Shown here: positions 23,535 through 33,049 of the stretch, in pieces | How positions within the stretch are numbered: the stretch's first letter is position 1 | Layout of the letters: each line of letters opens with the position of its first letter | NCBI GenBank assembly: GCA_947626475.1 | Contig: CANQSK010000005.1 | Span: 1-45,850 of the forward strand | Source of the DNA: an uncultured Lachnospiraceae bacterium | Lineage (GTDB): Bacteria > Bacillota > Clostridia > Lachnospirales > Lachnospiraceae | Length of the DNA: 45,850 nt | Direction of reading: 5' to 3' | Made by a program: the position numbers and the translations under genes | The notes under the pieces: model-generated | Databases searched by the model: none | The model's input: only the letters and a program-made list of their open reading frames with translations | Told to the model about the DNA's origin: nothing

Positions 23535-25648
23535 ATCAGCGTCCCCCTTTCCAAATGCCAAAGCTCGCCCAGGACAATATCCCATTCTTCGGGAAAAATA
23601 GCCTCATAACCGCTTCCATCCGTAAAAGTCATTTCTCCAAAATATATCTGATTCTGCACATAATATAAATCCACGCGAACCTGGTCAAAGCCCTGACAAA
23701 GGATAGACACGATTCTTTTCATCTCTTCAAATTTCTGGGGACGGGGCCCCGGTTCCGCCTGTGGATATGTATACTGGACGAAGGGCTGAACAGTCCAGTC
23801 CATATCATAAGTAATCCGCTTATGGATTCCGAATCGATCAACGTCTACCCAGCAATAATAAGGCCTGCCATGAAAGCAGATAAACTTATAATCCCGGATA
23901 GCATGTCCGTCGCCACTCAGATTTTTTTCAATCAATATCTTTGGTTTGATATCCCTGTAATGCATTTCATAGGAAACATACGCAAAGTTTCTCCTCATAT
24001 AAAAATCATACTGCCGCTTTAACCGCCGAAAATCCAATGTTTTCTTATCTTCAACCAAAATGGTGCTGCCGCTGTCATGATTACATTTCATCACAAAGCT
24101 CTGCGGCAGCGCGTCAAAGTCTATTTCCGCAAAGTTATCATATCCTCCACCATACATCGGGACAAGATATTCTTCTCCGACTTTCTGCGCGACCCATTCC
24201 CGTACCTGCAGCTTATCAGTCAACCGCGTTTTTTCCGGCGTCGCATTGTATAGTTTGGCAACACACAATTTCTGAGAATAGCTTTGGGGTGTATGAAAAT
24301 CCAGTCTGCGTCCGGTATGCTTCTTATAAGAGCGCACGACGTCTTTCTCCATTACCTTGACAGGCAGAATACTCCTGACCCTACATTTACATAACTGAAA
24401 TAGCAGCTGCACACGATAAAACCATGCCGCTTTCTTACGCTCTTTCCAGCGGTCTCTTATCTGGCTTACAAGTGCCGGCAGGCTAAAATAAATCTCCGGT
24501 AAGGTATCGGATGCCGCCCTCTTATCGTACAGGACCGGCGCCATTGCCAAAAGAAAAACATTATAGGACAGCATTTGCAAATAGCTTTCCTCCACACCAT
24601 ACAGAGCATATACCAAAAGAACGCCAACTAAAACACCATGGCTGTGCTTCCCATGCCAATAAATTGTATAGAGATATACTGCCGCAAACAGCAGAAATAC
24701 AACCATGCCATAGCGCAATAAAATATACCCATACGCATTATCCAGCCACAGAGATTGATCCAGTCCAATCAGAGCCCGCTCTTGTGGCGTTACATAGATC
24801 TTGTGTCCAAACAAAGTAACCCCATATCTCTGCCACACTGTATGCACACTCGCAAAGCGGCTGGAAAGCATTCGATCTATATATAATAGTAGGGGATATG
24901 CCCGGACATCCATCCAGCTTAAGGCAATACTCGCTGCGGGTATACATGCGGCAAATGTCACTGACCACCACACAGGGATTTTTATTCTCAAGCAAATACC
25001 CAGCATGACAATAAAAATGAACAGAATGCCCACTGTAGCGGCCTGACTGTTCGGCACCGAATAGGCAAAAAACGCCAGGGCTAACGTCAATACAATATCC
25101 CACCAGCGCAACCGACTGCGCCGCAGATAACAGCGGCATGCCGCAAGCTGAAAAAGGCGAGCGCCAAACGTATTGGGATGCGTAAAACCAAAAGAGAATC
25201 TCAAATGATTTTCCCGATCATAAAGCGGATCGGGGATAACGCCCGCAAGATAGAATAAGATAACGACAAATAACATTACCAGCAGAATGTCGTAAGCGAT
25301 ACGAACATTCTCATCAAAATCTGTATTTTGTGACGCCACAATAAAAAGCCAGGTTGAAAACAAGCTCCGAATGCCAGACGTCATCATTGCTATCGCCAAA
25401 AGTACCGATATCCCAGCAATGCACCAAAACTCTTGTTTCGTGTAATTTTGAAACCAAGCAATCTGAACCATTAATAAAGCCAGGGTAAGAACAGCCTGAA
25501 GCTGGGTAAGAAGATTCATGGAGATACCCGCCACGCTTTCCAGGTTCACCGACAGAAGAATCTCCGTCGCAAACCAGAACGCAAAAATATATGTTGTCAA
25601 GCATTTGCCTCCTGGGAGTGTTTCCGCATGCGTTAATTTATCCTTCAT
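23531..25648 (-). CDS. Wzy-like polymerase fused to TupA-type ATP-grasp domain
   Basis: 705 residues. Residues 10-400 are a multi-helix O-antigen-polymerase-like region (SFGFTHPNTFGARLF in the periplasmic-loop position, VPNSQAA, LDNAYGYILLRYG), very like the free-standing protein at 34490-35677. Residues about 430-700 are a TupA-like ATP-grasp: PQSFVMKCNHDSGSTILV, PKILIEKNL, IRDYKFICFHGRPYYCWV, VRVDLYYV and FGEMTFTDGSGYE. TupA-like proteins belong to teichuronopeptide and capsule pathways. The fusion would tie chain growth to addition of an amino-linked group. WTTGGAG-type site precedes ATG at 25648, overlapping the previous gene by 11 bases. Confidence 0.8.
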   Translation of the reverse strand: MKDKLTHAETLPGGKCLTTYIFAFWFATEILLSVNLESVAGISMNLLTQLQAVLTLALLMVQIAWFQNYTKQEFWCIAGISVLLAIAMMTSGIRSLFSTWLFIVASQNTDFDENVRIAYDILLVMLFVVILFYLAGVIPDPLYDRENHLRFSFGFTHPNTFGARLFQLAACRCYLRRSRLRWWDIVLTLALAFFAYSVPNSQAATVGILFIFIVMLGICLRIKIPVWWSVTFAACIPAASIALSWMDVRAYPLLLYIDRMLSSRFASVHTVWQRYGVTLFGHKIYVTPQERALIGLDQSLWLDNAYGYILLRYGMVVFLLFAAVYLYTIYWHGKHSHGVLVGVLLVYALYGVEESYLQMLSYNVFLLAMAPVLYDKRAASDTLPEIYFSLPALVSQIRDRWKERKKAAWFYRVQLLFQLCKCRVRSILPVKVMEKDVVRSYKKHTGRRLDFHTPQSYSQKLCVAKLYNATPEKTRLTDKLQVREWVAQKVGEEYLVPMYGGGYDNFAEIDFDALPQSFVMKCNHDSGSTILVEDKKTLDFRRLKRQYDFYMRRNFAYVSYEMHYRDIKPKILIEKNLSGDGHAIRDYKFICFHGRPYYCWVDVDRFGIHKRITYDMDWTVQPFVQYTYPQAEPGPRPQKFEEMKRIVSILCQGFDQVRVDLYYVQNQIYFGEMTFTDGSGYEAIFPEEWDIVLGELWHLERGTLI

Positions 25649-26282
25649 AATAATCTCCAATCCACTCATTATATAAATGCAAAAATTTCCCATACTCACT
25701 TGATTTTCTTGACGTTGCAGTTAAAATGATTACATTCTCATATCTATAGTAATCAACATTAATTCTCTTTCTGCTATAAGCGATTACGCTATATCCTGCT
25801 GTTTTTATTTCCGCTCCCGGGAAATCGTCTTCCACCTGTTTTACCACCCCGTAAAGAGTATGTCCTGTATCTACGGAATCGTCTACGATCAAAATCCTTT
25901 TATGTTCTTTTGCAGCTTCAGCTTTATATCTTGGGGTTATACATATTTCTCTTTCTTTTTTTATTTCATGAAATAAATACACAAAAGGACTTTTCAGCAT
26001 AAACAAAACTATCTTTTCAGGTAAATGTTCAATTATCTTTTTGGTTCTGTCCTTTCCTCTATTACTCGGTCTATTTGCAATAATATCTACCATCGGGCAT
26101 TTCAAAACTTCTGACATAGGTTTCGCAAAAAGGAACCCGCTTTTCGCTATATAAACAATCAGATCTGGGACAAAAGTTTTACTAATTTCATTTGCCCAAT
26201 TCTCACAATCTGGCACAATTTCCTGCATTGGCTTACTGAGGGTCATAATTTTATTACCAAAAATTCGTTCAAATCTTTTCAT
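25638..26282 (-). CDS. Phosphoribosyltransferase-like protein
   Basis: 214 residues. The PRPP-binding motif of type I phosphoribosyltransferases is clear: KRILIVDDSVDTGHTLYGVV (about residues 127-146). The N-terminal half has DLIVYIAKSGFLFAKPMSEVL, matching the first strand-helix of the fold. The substrate is not recognisable; purine salvage enzymes differ elsewhere. Its placement between a GT2 and the Wzy-TupA fusion suggests a role in supplying or modifying a phosphoribosyl or nucleotide-sugar unit for the polysaccharide. GGTGG precedes the ATG weakly. Confidence 0.7.
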   Translation of the reverse strand: MKRFERIFGNKIMTLSKPMQEIVPDCENWANEISKTFVPDLIVYIAKSGFLFAKPMSEVLKCPMVDIIANRPSNRGKDRTKKIIEHLPEKIVLFMLKSPFVYLFHEIKKEREICITPRYKAEAAKEHKRILIVDDSVDTGHTLYGVVKQVEDDFPGAEIKTAGYSVIAYSRKRINVDYYRYENVIILTATSRKSSEYGKFLHLYNEWIGDYYEG

Positions 26283-26337
26283 GCTGCCACCACATATAAG
26301 ATGTCAGCATTATCTGCACAAATCTTAATCCAGGGAA

Positions 26338-27261
26338 TTACCCCCCATCCTTGTCCATCATTTCAATCCTTGGATTAAACCGCACTCCTTCCAGGAATCC
26401 CTGTATCATTACCTTTATCTTGTCCTTCTTTCTTTCCTTTGAATTAATCAAAATATTCAAAATAGTATAAAAATCTTTTAATATAATATAACTCCATCCT
26501 ATAAGCCCATACTGCCTGTAACAATGCACGTCATTTCTATAAAGATACCAATATCTTCCGAATCTTTTCTTATCGTCTACAGCAAAATTCGGCCTGATGT
26601 TTTTTTGCATGGAATGGCATACCTTACTTCCCGGAATCATATAACAGGGATATCTTCTTGAGATTCTTCCTGTATATTCATAATCATCTGTCCATATAAA
26701 GTATTCTCTGATTGGCAGTCCTACTTCTTTCACTACGGAAGTCTTAAGGAGCAGCGATACGAATGAACACATCTTAATGGGCACTAACTCTTCCTGATAA
26801 GCGGCAGGACCAATATGCCGGAAAATCGTCCTTTTCTGTATATTCATACGGCATATGCTATCATCTGTCCAATATGCAACACTGGAAAGGAATCCCCATC
26901 TTCCATCCAGGCGCTGATCCGCTGTAAACAACATTGCCAGCGTAGTCTCCTGTGGTATCACATCGTCATCCATCATCCATATGTATTCATATCCCAGCTT
27001 TACTGCTTCGCGAATACCTATGTAAAATCCTCCGGCGCCCCCGGTATTCTTCCCCGTATTTATATAAAGGACTTCTCTCCTTCCGCTATATTCGTTCTGG
27101 ATAAAATCAGCTGTTCCGTCGGTACTTCCATTGTCTATAATCAGCACATCACAGGAAATATTTTTCTGACCCAGGACGGCTTTTATGCATCTCTCCAGAA
27201 GTTTATGTCTGTTATATGTCACAATAACCGCAGTTATTTTTTTTGACTCAATGGAGTCCAT
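26338..27261 (-). CDS. GT2 glycosyltransferase (GlfT/rhamnosyltransferase type)
   Basis: 307 residues, GT-A fold. Seen: AVIVTYNRHKLLERCIKAVL at the N-terminus, DNGSTDGT, NTGGAGGFYIGI, the metal site MMDDDVIPQE, and the acceptor-side FIWTDDYEYTGRI. The NTGGAGGF and W-x-DD-E pattern is that of COG1216/GlfT-like enzymes that transfer galactofuranose or rhamnose. Cytosolic face of the membrane. GGAGG eight bases upstream sets the ATG at 27261 rather than the ATG at 27276. It follows dehydrogenase copy 2 after 54 bases. Confidence 0.8.
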   Translation of the reverse strand: MDSIESKKITAVIVTYNRHKLLERCIKAVLGQKNISCDVLIIDNGSTDGTADFIQNEYSGRREVLYINTGKNTGGAGGFYIGIREAVKLGYEYIWMMDDDVIPQETTLAMLFTADQRLDGRWGFLSSVAYWTDDSICRMNIQKRTIFRHIGPAAYQEELVPIKMCSFVSLLLKTSVVKEVGLPIREYFIWTDDYEYTGRISRRYPCYMIPGSKVCHSMQKNIRPNFAVDDKKRFGRYWYLYRNDVHCYRQYGLIGWSYIILKDFYTILNILINSKERKKDKIKVMIQGFLEGVRFNPRIEMMDKDGG

Positions 27262-27288
27262 CGCCACAGCCTCCATTTCTATTCATGC

Positions 27289-28500
27289 CTCTATTCTCAC
27301 ACATAATTTCTTAGATCAGTCCCTTCCGAATACATCCCTTGTATACACTTTCTCTTTCACATCATCCAGACACGCATCATACCTGTTTGCCATGATCACC
27401 CTGCTTCTCTGCTTGAACTCATCCAGATTATTCACGACCTGCCCCCAGAGAATCTCATCACCATCGCAAAGCAGCGGTTCATAAATGATCATGGGTATAC
27501 CTCTCTTCCCCAGACGCTCCATGATTCCCAAGATACTGCTCTGCCGGAAATTGTCGGCACAGTTCTTCATCACCAGACGATATACCCCGATTACGCCAAT
27601 ATTCTTCTCTGCATCGCAAGTTCCCATTACCGCCAGTTCTGCCACTCTCTCCGCGATATAGTCCTTCCTCGTCCGATTTGACTCCACAACAGCCGCGATC
27701 AGATTCTCAGGCACATCCTGGTAATTCGCCAGCAGCTGCTTTGCATCCTTCGGCAAACAATAGCCGCCGTAACCAAAGCTCGGGTTATTATAATGGCCCC
27801 CAATTCTCGGATCCAGACATACCCCTTTAATCACCGATCGTGTATCCAATCCTTTCATCTCCGCGTAAGTATCCAACTCATTGAAATATGACACCCGCAA
27901 TGCCAGATAGGTGTTGGCAAATAGCTTCACGGCCTCCGCTTCCGCGGTTCCCATATATAAAATCGGAACATCTTCCTTAAGCGCTCCTTCCCGCAAAAGC
28001 TGTGCGAACCCGCGAGCATCCTGAACCAAACTCTCACCACTCGGCTCCACTCCCATGATAATCCGGCTGGGATACAGATTGTCGTAAAGAGCCTTTGATT
28101 CCCGCAAAAACTCCGGACAGAACAGAATCCGCGCACCCGGATATACCTTCAGCATTCCGGTAGTGAACCCCACCGGAACAGTGCTTTTTATCACAATCAC
28201 CGCGGTCGGATTTACAGATAATGTATGGCGAATCACTGCCTCCACAGATGAAGTGTCAAAATAATTCTTCTCACTGTCATAATTCGTCGGCACCGCCGCC
28301 ACTACATAATCAGATTCCTGACAGGCTGCATCCGCATCTGTGGTCGCGTGCAGATTCAGTTCTTTCTCCGCCAGAAATTCCTCTATGTATTCATCTTTCA
28401 CCGGACTTATACGCTGATTGATCTTATCCGTCTTTTCCGGCAGAAGGTCTACCAGCGTCACCGGCTGTTTCTGCGCCAGAAGCACCGCTATAGACACTCC
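27289..28500. repeat. Long direct repeat 2 (UDP-glucose dehydrogenase copy 2)
   Basis: Partner of 19604-20900, same orientation. The pair flanks about 6.4 kb (sugar ATP-grasp, flippase 1, Wzy-TupA, phosphoribosyltransferase, GT2). The right border is approximate because similarity fades toward the N-terminal codons. Confidence 0.8.
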
Positions 28501-28560
28501 TACATAACCGGCGCCGAAAACTGTGATTCTGCTCTCTTTCATGTCTTGTCTTTTTCTCAT
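27316..28560 (-). CDS. ugd: UDP-glucose 6-dehydrogenase, copy 2
   Basis: 414 residues, nearly identical to copy 1 (19631-20944) except at the N-terminus and for the missing 29-residue insert. Same functional motifs: [18 protein letters not shown], and [15 protein letters not shown] with the catalytic cysteine. The ATG at 28560 overlaps the stop of the preceding gene (ATGA), supporting this start over the internal ATG at 28542. Two copies in one locus should raise UDP-glucuronate supply or reflect two merged polysaccharide modules. Confidence 0.9.
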   Translation of the reverse strand: MRKRQDMKESRITVFGAGYVGVSIAVLLAQKQPVTLVDLLPEKTDKINQRISPVKDEYIEEFLAEKELNLHATTDADAACQESDYVVAAVPTNYDSEKNYFDTSSVEAVIRHTLSVNPTAVIVIKSTVPVGFTTGMLKVYPGARILFCPEFLRESKALYDNLYPSRIIMGVEPSGESLVQDARGFAQLLREGALKEDVPILYMGTAEAEAVKLFANTYLALRVSYFNELDTYAEMKGLDTRSVIKGVCLDPRIGGHYNNPSFGYGGYCLPKDAKQLLANYQDVPENLIAAVVESNRTRKDYIAERVAELAVMGTCDAEKNIGVIGVYRLVMKNCADNFRQSSILGIMERLGKRGIPMIIYEPLLCDGDEILWGQVVNNLDEFKQRSRVIMANRYDACLDDVKEKVYTRDVFGRD

Positions 28561-31167
28561 TCTGAAAATTTTACTACCATCATATTATTGACTATCCGTA
28601 TCGACCCGTCATTTGGATAAACCGTCATCGCCTGAACCTCCGGCAGGTCTTTCACATCATCCGGATTTCCCCAGACCGGCGCAAAACCATTCCAGTGCTG
28701 TATATAAGTCTTCATTGTCTGACCATGGTTTAATAACCCATCCAATCTTGTAAAATAGTGACCCGATTTATAATTCTCCCAATCAAATCTCCGATCTTCC
28801 CCTATCCCTGTATATCTTCCGACAAATACGACAGGCATATCTGCCTCGTATCCCTCCATACTTTCTATCCGTGTAATCAGCACTGTAAAAAAGGTTTGCG
28901 CTTGTGACTGAATAAATTCCGCCCTGAAATATTCCACATTCGCATAGCATACATATACACTGATAATACCTGCCATACTCCACAGTACACCATAATGGCA
29001 AAATATCTTATAACCCTTTTGAATCTTATCCGCCAGCCTTGATCCTCGCATTTCACCGGCAGCCATCTTCTCTCCGATGGTGACAAACAGCAACAAAGCG
29101 ATAACAAAACCATATTCCATGATCAGATTCGGCTCAGACGACGTCATAACAAAAATGAGATTCACGGCAAGCGGAACAGCCGCATACATCATTGTCAGCA
29201 GAAGTCCCTTGCAGCGTTCCTTACGCCAGACCATAATAATGTCAACAAAAGCCATCAGTATAAAAATAACTGTTAATATTCGAATTAGGTACATCGCAGA
29301 CGGTGTACAAGACAGATCCGTAACAGATGTTGCCAGTAAATACCATTTTCCATAGGCTCGTCCGACCAGTTCAGGGTATATCTGATCAATTTCACGGTAA
29401 GCCGACAACTCCGTAGATGTAAAATGGCAGGCCAGATAAGTCAGTATAAAATATAGAGCCAGTCCCATGCATAACGTCACCAGATACCTTCCGGCCGTTT
29501 TTACCAGCGATTTTATGTTTTCTGTGCTGAAACCGCACTTCAATATCATTACACCCAGCAGGGAAGCAGCCGCAATCGGAAAATACGCCTGATAGATTCC
29601 CATTGCCAGAGCAATCAGAATTACCCCCCCCGATACTCCCTATATACGAGTATTCTTTGATCATATAAACGGCAATTACTGTCAGAAGAACCGAAAAAAA
29701 GTAATATGGCGCGGTAAACATTACGGCAAACGTAGAAAATACCGTTGGGAATACACTCACAATCGAGCCTGCCAAAACACAGCCCTGCATGGAACGAATC
29801 TCTAAAATATCCACAAGTATTGCTGCAGATACTGCTATGAAAATGATTGAGATCAAACCGTTCAGCCAGGGTAAACTGTAAAGCCCATAAATCTTGTTCA
29901 CTGCCTCCCCTAATAATCCCAGCATCCAACGTCCGGAAGAATATGTCACTCCGACGCCGAATAAATTATGTATATCGTCCCCAAAAGAAAGCTTATTTGT
30001 CAGCATATAAATATGAGTCAGAATACCCACGATAAATGCAGACCAAAATGTCTGTTTGTGCCAGGGCTTAATCTTTAATCTTCCTTCTCTCTCCCTTTTC
30101 CAAACAGCCGATATTCTCATCGCAGCCCGGATTGCCCAGGAAATTCCGTTCATAACCGGAACTGTCTGCATAATCTGCCTTTCACCATTCGTCTTCCTAT
30201 AAATAGCATCTGCTATCGTCAAAAGAAATACATTATTTGTCAGGCGATACCAACAGGGGCTTCTCAGCCCTGCCAGAGAACAGAGAAAAAGAATCGTTAC
30301 CAGTTCGCCTTCTCCCTGTTTTCCAAGATAAAACATCGTATAAATATAACTCGCCGCCACCAAAAGATACATTACTAATCCATATTGCTTAAAAAGACTG
30401 TTATAAGAGTTCGTTACTCCTGTATCCTGAATGTTCAATATGGCACATACCGCTTGAATGACAACCAACATCAGGGATATGCAGGCCAGATATCTGACGT
30501 AAGCAGTCTCCCATCCCTTCTCCAAACACTTCCTGTAAATCATATGCAATACTGCCAACAGCATTAAGCATCCGGCTGCCGTCAGACTGTTTGGAACTAA
30601 TAGAAGAAATAATGCCGCTGCCGCAAGCCATATCATATCTTTGCCGCGGATTTTCTGACGATTTATGTAATAACAACATAACACCAGCTGCAGAACGTAA
30701 GCACCCAGTTCATCCACATTTTCAAATCCCCAGGAACGGCGCACCAACCAGCCCCGATAAATTATCTGCCCCCCGATCATTCCGAGAAAATATAATACAA
30801 ACACGCCAGGAATCATTGTACACAAAACAATACCGGCGATTCGGACCAATTCGTCAGATTTCTCATTTTTTGCCGCAATGATAAACAGCCACGCTGATGC
30901 GATATACCTGTTACCGGCAAGTATCGTACTGACTGCTACTAATAAAGACAGCATAACCAATACTATCGCTTCCTTTTTCGTATAATACAAAATCCCTGTA
31001 ATCTCTACTCCAAGAAGCAGTAAGCAAAGAAACGCCTGTATGGAGCTGAACGCTTCAATCTGCACCGAAAAAGTTTGCCGCAGCATCGTATGAGAAAGAA
31101 TCTCTGTACTAAACCAAAATCCAAAAACTACTTTATATAAATATTTTTTTATTATACAGAAGTTCAT
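28557..31167 (-). CDS. Wzy-like polymerase fused to GtrII transferase, frameshifted at G8
   Basis: Two frames form one gene interrupted at a run of eight G (29624-29631). With seven G the reading continues from ...SIGG into [14 protein letters not shown], exactly as in the paralogue at 31188-32753, giving 869 residues. The first 380 residues resemble the polymerase-like proteins at 23531 and 34490; the rest is a GtrII-type glucosyltransferase ([44 protein letters not shown] and a C-terminal extracytoplasmic part). GtrII enzymes add side-branch sugars from polyprenyl-phosphate donors. As given, a 591-residue truncated product results. AGGAG precedes the ATG at 31167. Phase variation or a sequence error are both possible. 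Confidence 0.7.
29624..29631. repeat. G8/C8 homopolymer tract, frame-breaking
   Basis: Eight C on the plus strand (eight G in the coding strand). Seven or ten G would restore the Wzy-GtrII frame. This is the classical form of a slipped-strand contingency tract. Confidence 0.85.
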
Positions 31168-31187
31168 GTCATTCTTACTCCTATCGA

Positions 31188-32753
31188 TTAACTGTTTTCC
31201 GCAGAAAGCTTTACTATCACTACCTGATCCACAATCCGTATTGATCCATTCGCAGGATACACCGGCATATCCTGAATTTCCGGCAGTGTCTTATACGCTT
31301 CCGAATCACTCGTGCGCGGTATGTACCCACAATAAATATTCATATAAGCTTTCCATGTATTACTATTCGTCATGCCGTTCAGAGTTTGAATATACGGGCT
31401 GACCCCATATTTTTTGTTATAAAACGAATTGTCCATAAGCTGCCCCGAAATTCCTCTCGCTCCTATGAACACAACAGGCATATCTTCTCTATAACCTTCG
31501 AGGCTGCTGATCCTCGTTTCCAACGTCGTAAAATATGTTTTTGTCTGCATCTGAAGAAATTCACACCTAAAGTATTCAAAATTAGAACAGTACAAATAGA
31601 CGCTTATAAATCCGACCATAACAGCTGCTATACCATAACGGCAGAAAGAGTGATATAATTTCGAGGCTCCCAACTGTTTTTCCCCGATTGAAAGCATCAA
31701 CAACAAAGCAATTGCTGTACAATACAGCATTCTTGGTTCCACGTATAATGCCCCCATCAAATAAACGGAATTTGCTGCCAAAGGAATCATAACAAACATA
31801 AACCACATCAACAGGCCGCTATATTTATTCCTTTTCCAGACAATCCATCCGCTGCGTATTCCAATAACAATCAATGCTGCTGTAAATAACCGATACAGGG
31901 TTATGGCAAACGGCGAACAAGACACCCCTGCTAAACTTGTCAGCCGTCTGGCCCAGGCTAAATACGCTTCGCCGATTCGCTTTGCAATCGAGTATATGTC
32001 CAATATATATATGGAACTTATCCCCTGATAATCAGTCAATTGAATCCCTGTATATGCGCAGACCATTCTTGTTACAGCCAGATACAGAATAATACTGAAT
32101 AGCAGCGCCATAATATACCGTACCCCTCTGCGGAATTCCATAGCCGGATTATTTTCCTCTGATAATGTTTTTATAATCGACGCGCACAGCAAAATCATTA
32201 CTGCCACAGGCAGGTACGCCTGATATATTCCCATCGCGCTTCCGATCAATATAATTCCCAGAATATAACCACCCCATCTGAAACGTATGATTAGATAGGA
32301 GCCCATTACTGTCATGAAAAACGCAAGAAAATAATATGGCGCGGTAAACATATAGGCAAACACTGAAAAAACAGCCGGAAATGTCACAAGCAGTCCGCCC
32401 ATCAAAACACAATTTCCCAAAGAGTAAATCTCAAGTACGTCCACAATAATTACGGATGAAGCCGCCAGCAAAAGCAGCGACAGCAGACCACCGCACACCG
32501 GAAGACTAAATACTCCCCATATGTCTTCTGACCATTGCCCCAGCAGTTCAAGGAGCCACCTTCCTGACTTTACCGTAGCGCCGACATGGAATAAAGCGCC
32601 CATATCATCATGAAAAGAGAATTTATTTGTAAACATACCGATATTCGCGATAACTCCAAAAAACATTGCAGAAGCAAATGTCCATAGATATCTGCGCTCC
32701 ATAAAACTTCTCTTCATTATATCTACCTGCTTTTCGTTGCTGTTTTTACACAT
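31188..32753 (-). CDS. GtrII-type glucosyltransferase, stand-alone
   Basis: 521 residues with about ten membrane helices. Seen: KFSFHDDMGALFHVGATVKS with the acidic DD of GT-C type enzymes, [38 protein letters not shown], and a C-terminal soluble part with MPVVFIGARGISG. It would transfer a sugar from a polyprenyl-phosphate donor onto the polysaccharide outside the membrane. The donor-making GtrB-type enzyme and GtrA flippase are absent from the window. The start at 32753 has AAAGGC upstream; 32717 (after AGGTAG) is nearly as good. It is paralogous to the C-terminal half of the next gene. Confidence 0.75.
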   Translation of the reverse strand: MCKNSNEKQVDIMKRSFMERRYLWTFASAMFFGVIANIGMFTNKFSFHDDMGALFHVGATVKSGRWLLELLGQWSEDIWGVFSLPVCGGLLSLLLLAASSVIIVDVLEIYSLGNCVLMGGLLVTFPAVFSVFAYMFTAPYYFLAFFMTVMGSYLIIRFRWGGYILGIILIGSAMGIYQAYLPVAVMILLCASIIKTLSEENNPAMEFRRGVRYIMALLFSIILYLAVTRMVCAYTGIQLTDYQGISSIYILDIYSIAKRIGEAYLAWARRLTSLAGVSCSPFAITLYRLFTAALIVIGIRSGWIVWKRNKYSGLLMWFMFVMIPLAANSVYLMGALYVEPRMLYCTAIALLLMLSIGEKQLGASKLYHSFCRYGIAAVMVGFISVYLYCSNFEYFRCEFLQMQTKTYFTTLETRISSLEGYREDMPVVFIGARGISGQLMDNSFYNKKYGVSPYIQTLNGMTNSNTWKAYMNIYCGYIPRTSDSEAYKTLPEIQDMPVYPANGSIRIVDQVVIVKLSAENS

Positions 32754-33049
32754 TATGCCGCTTGCCTTTCTCTGTATCCATCACGTCTCAAATAACGCCG
32801 CTTGCTCTACCACACAGTAATTGCTACATAACAACCGCAATACCCGTCTGCGCGCATACGGTCCAGACCAGCTGTTTCCAATCTGCCGGAACATACCCGC
32901 CTGACGCGACCCTCCATATTCCCACAGAAAAAGCTACTGCAAGAATTTCTGTCAGGTAGTCCAAATATAAGAACCAGCAACGAAAACTATGCTTTTTTGA
33001 TTTTCCATCTTAACCTTCCCTATTTTTCCTATACCTTCGGCTTTAAACA
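32754..33049. other. Gap between flippase 2 and GtrII gene
   Basis: About 300 bases without a supportable coding frame, promoter or terminator; unusual in an otherwise tightly packed array, so a gene may have been lost here. Confidence 0.5.

Noticed and set aside
28557-31167. Simple pseudogene call for the Wzy-GtrII gene
   Set aside because: The only lesion is one base in a G8 run and the rest is intact, so phase variation or sequence error is more likely than decay.
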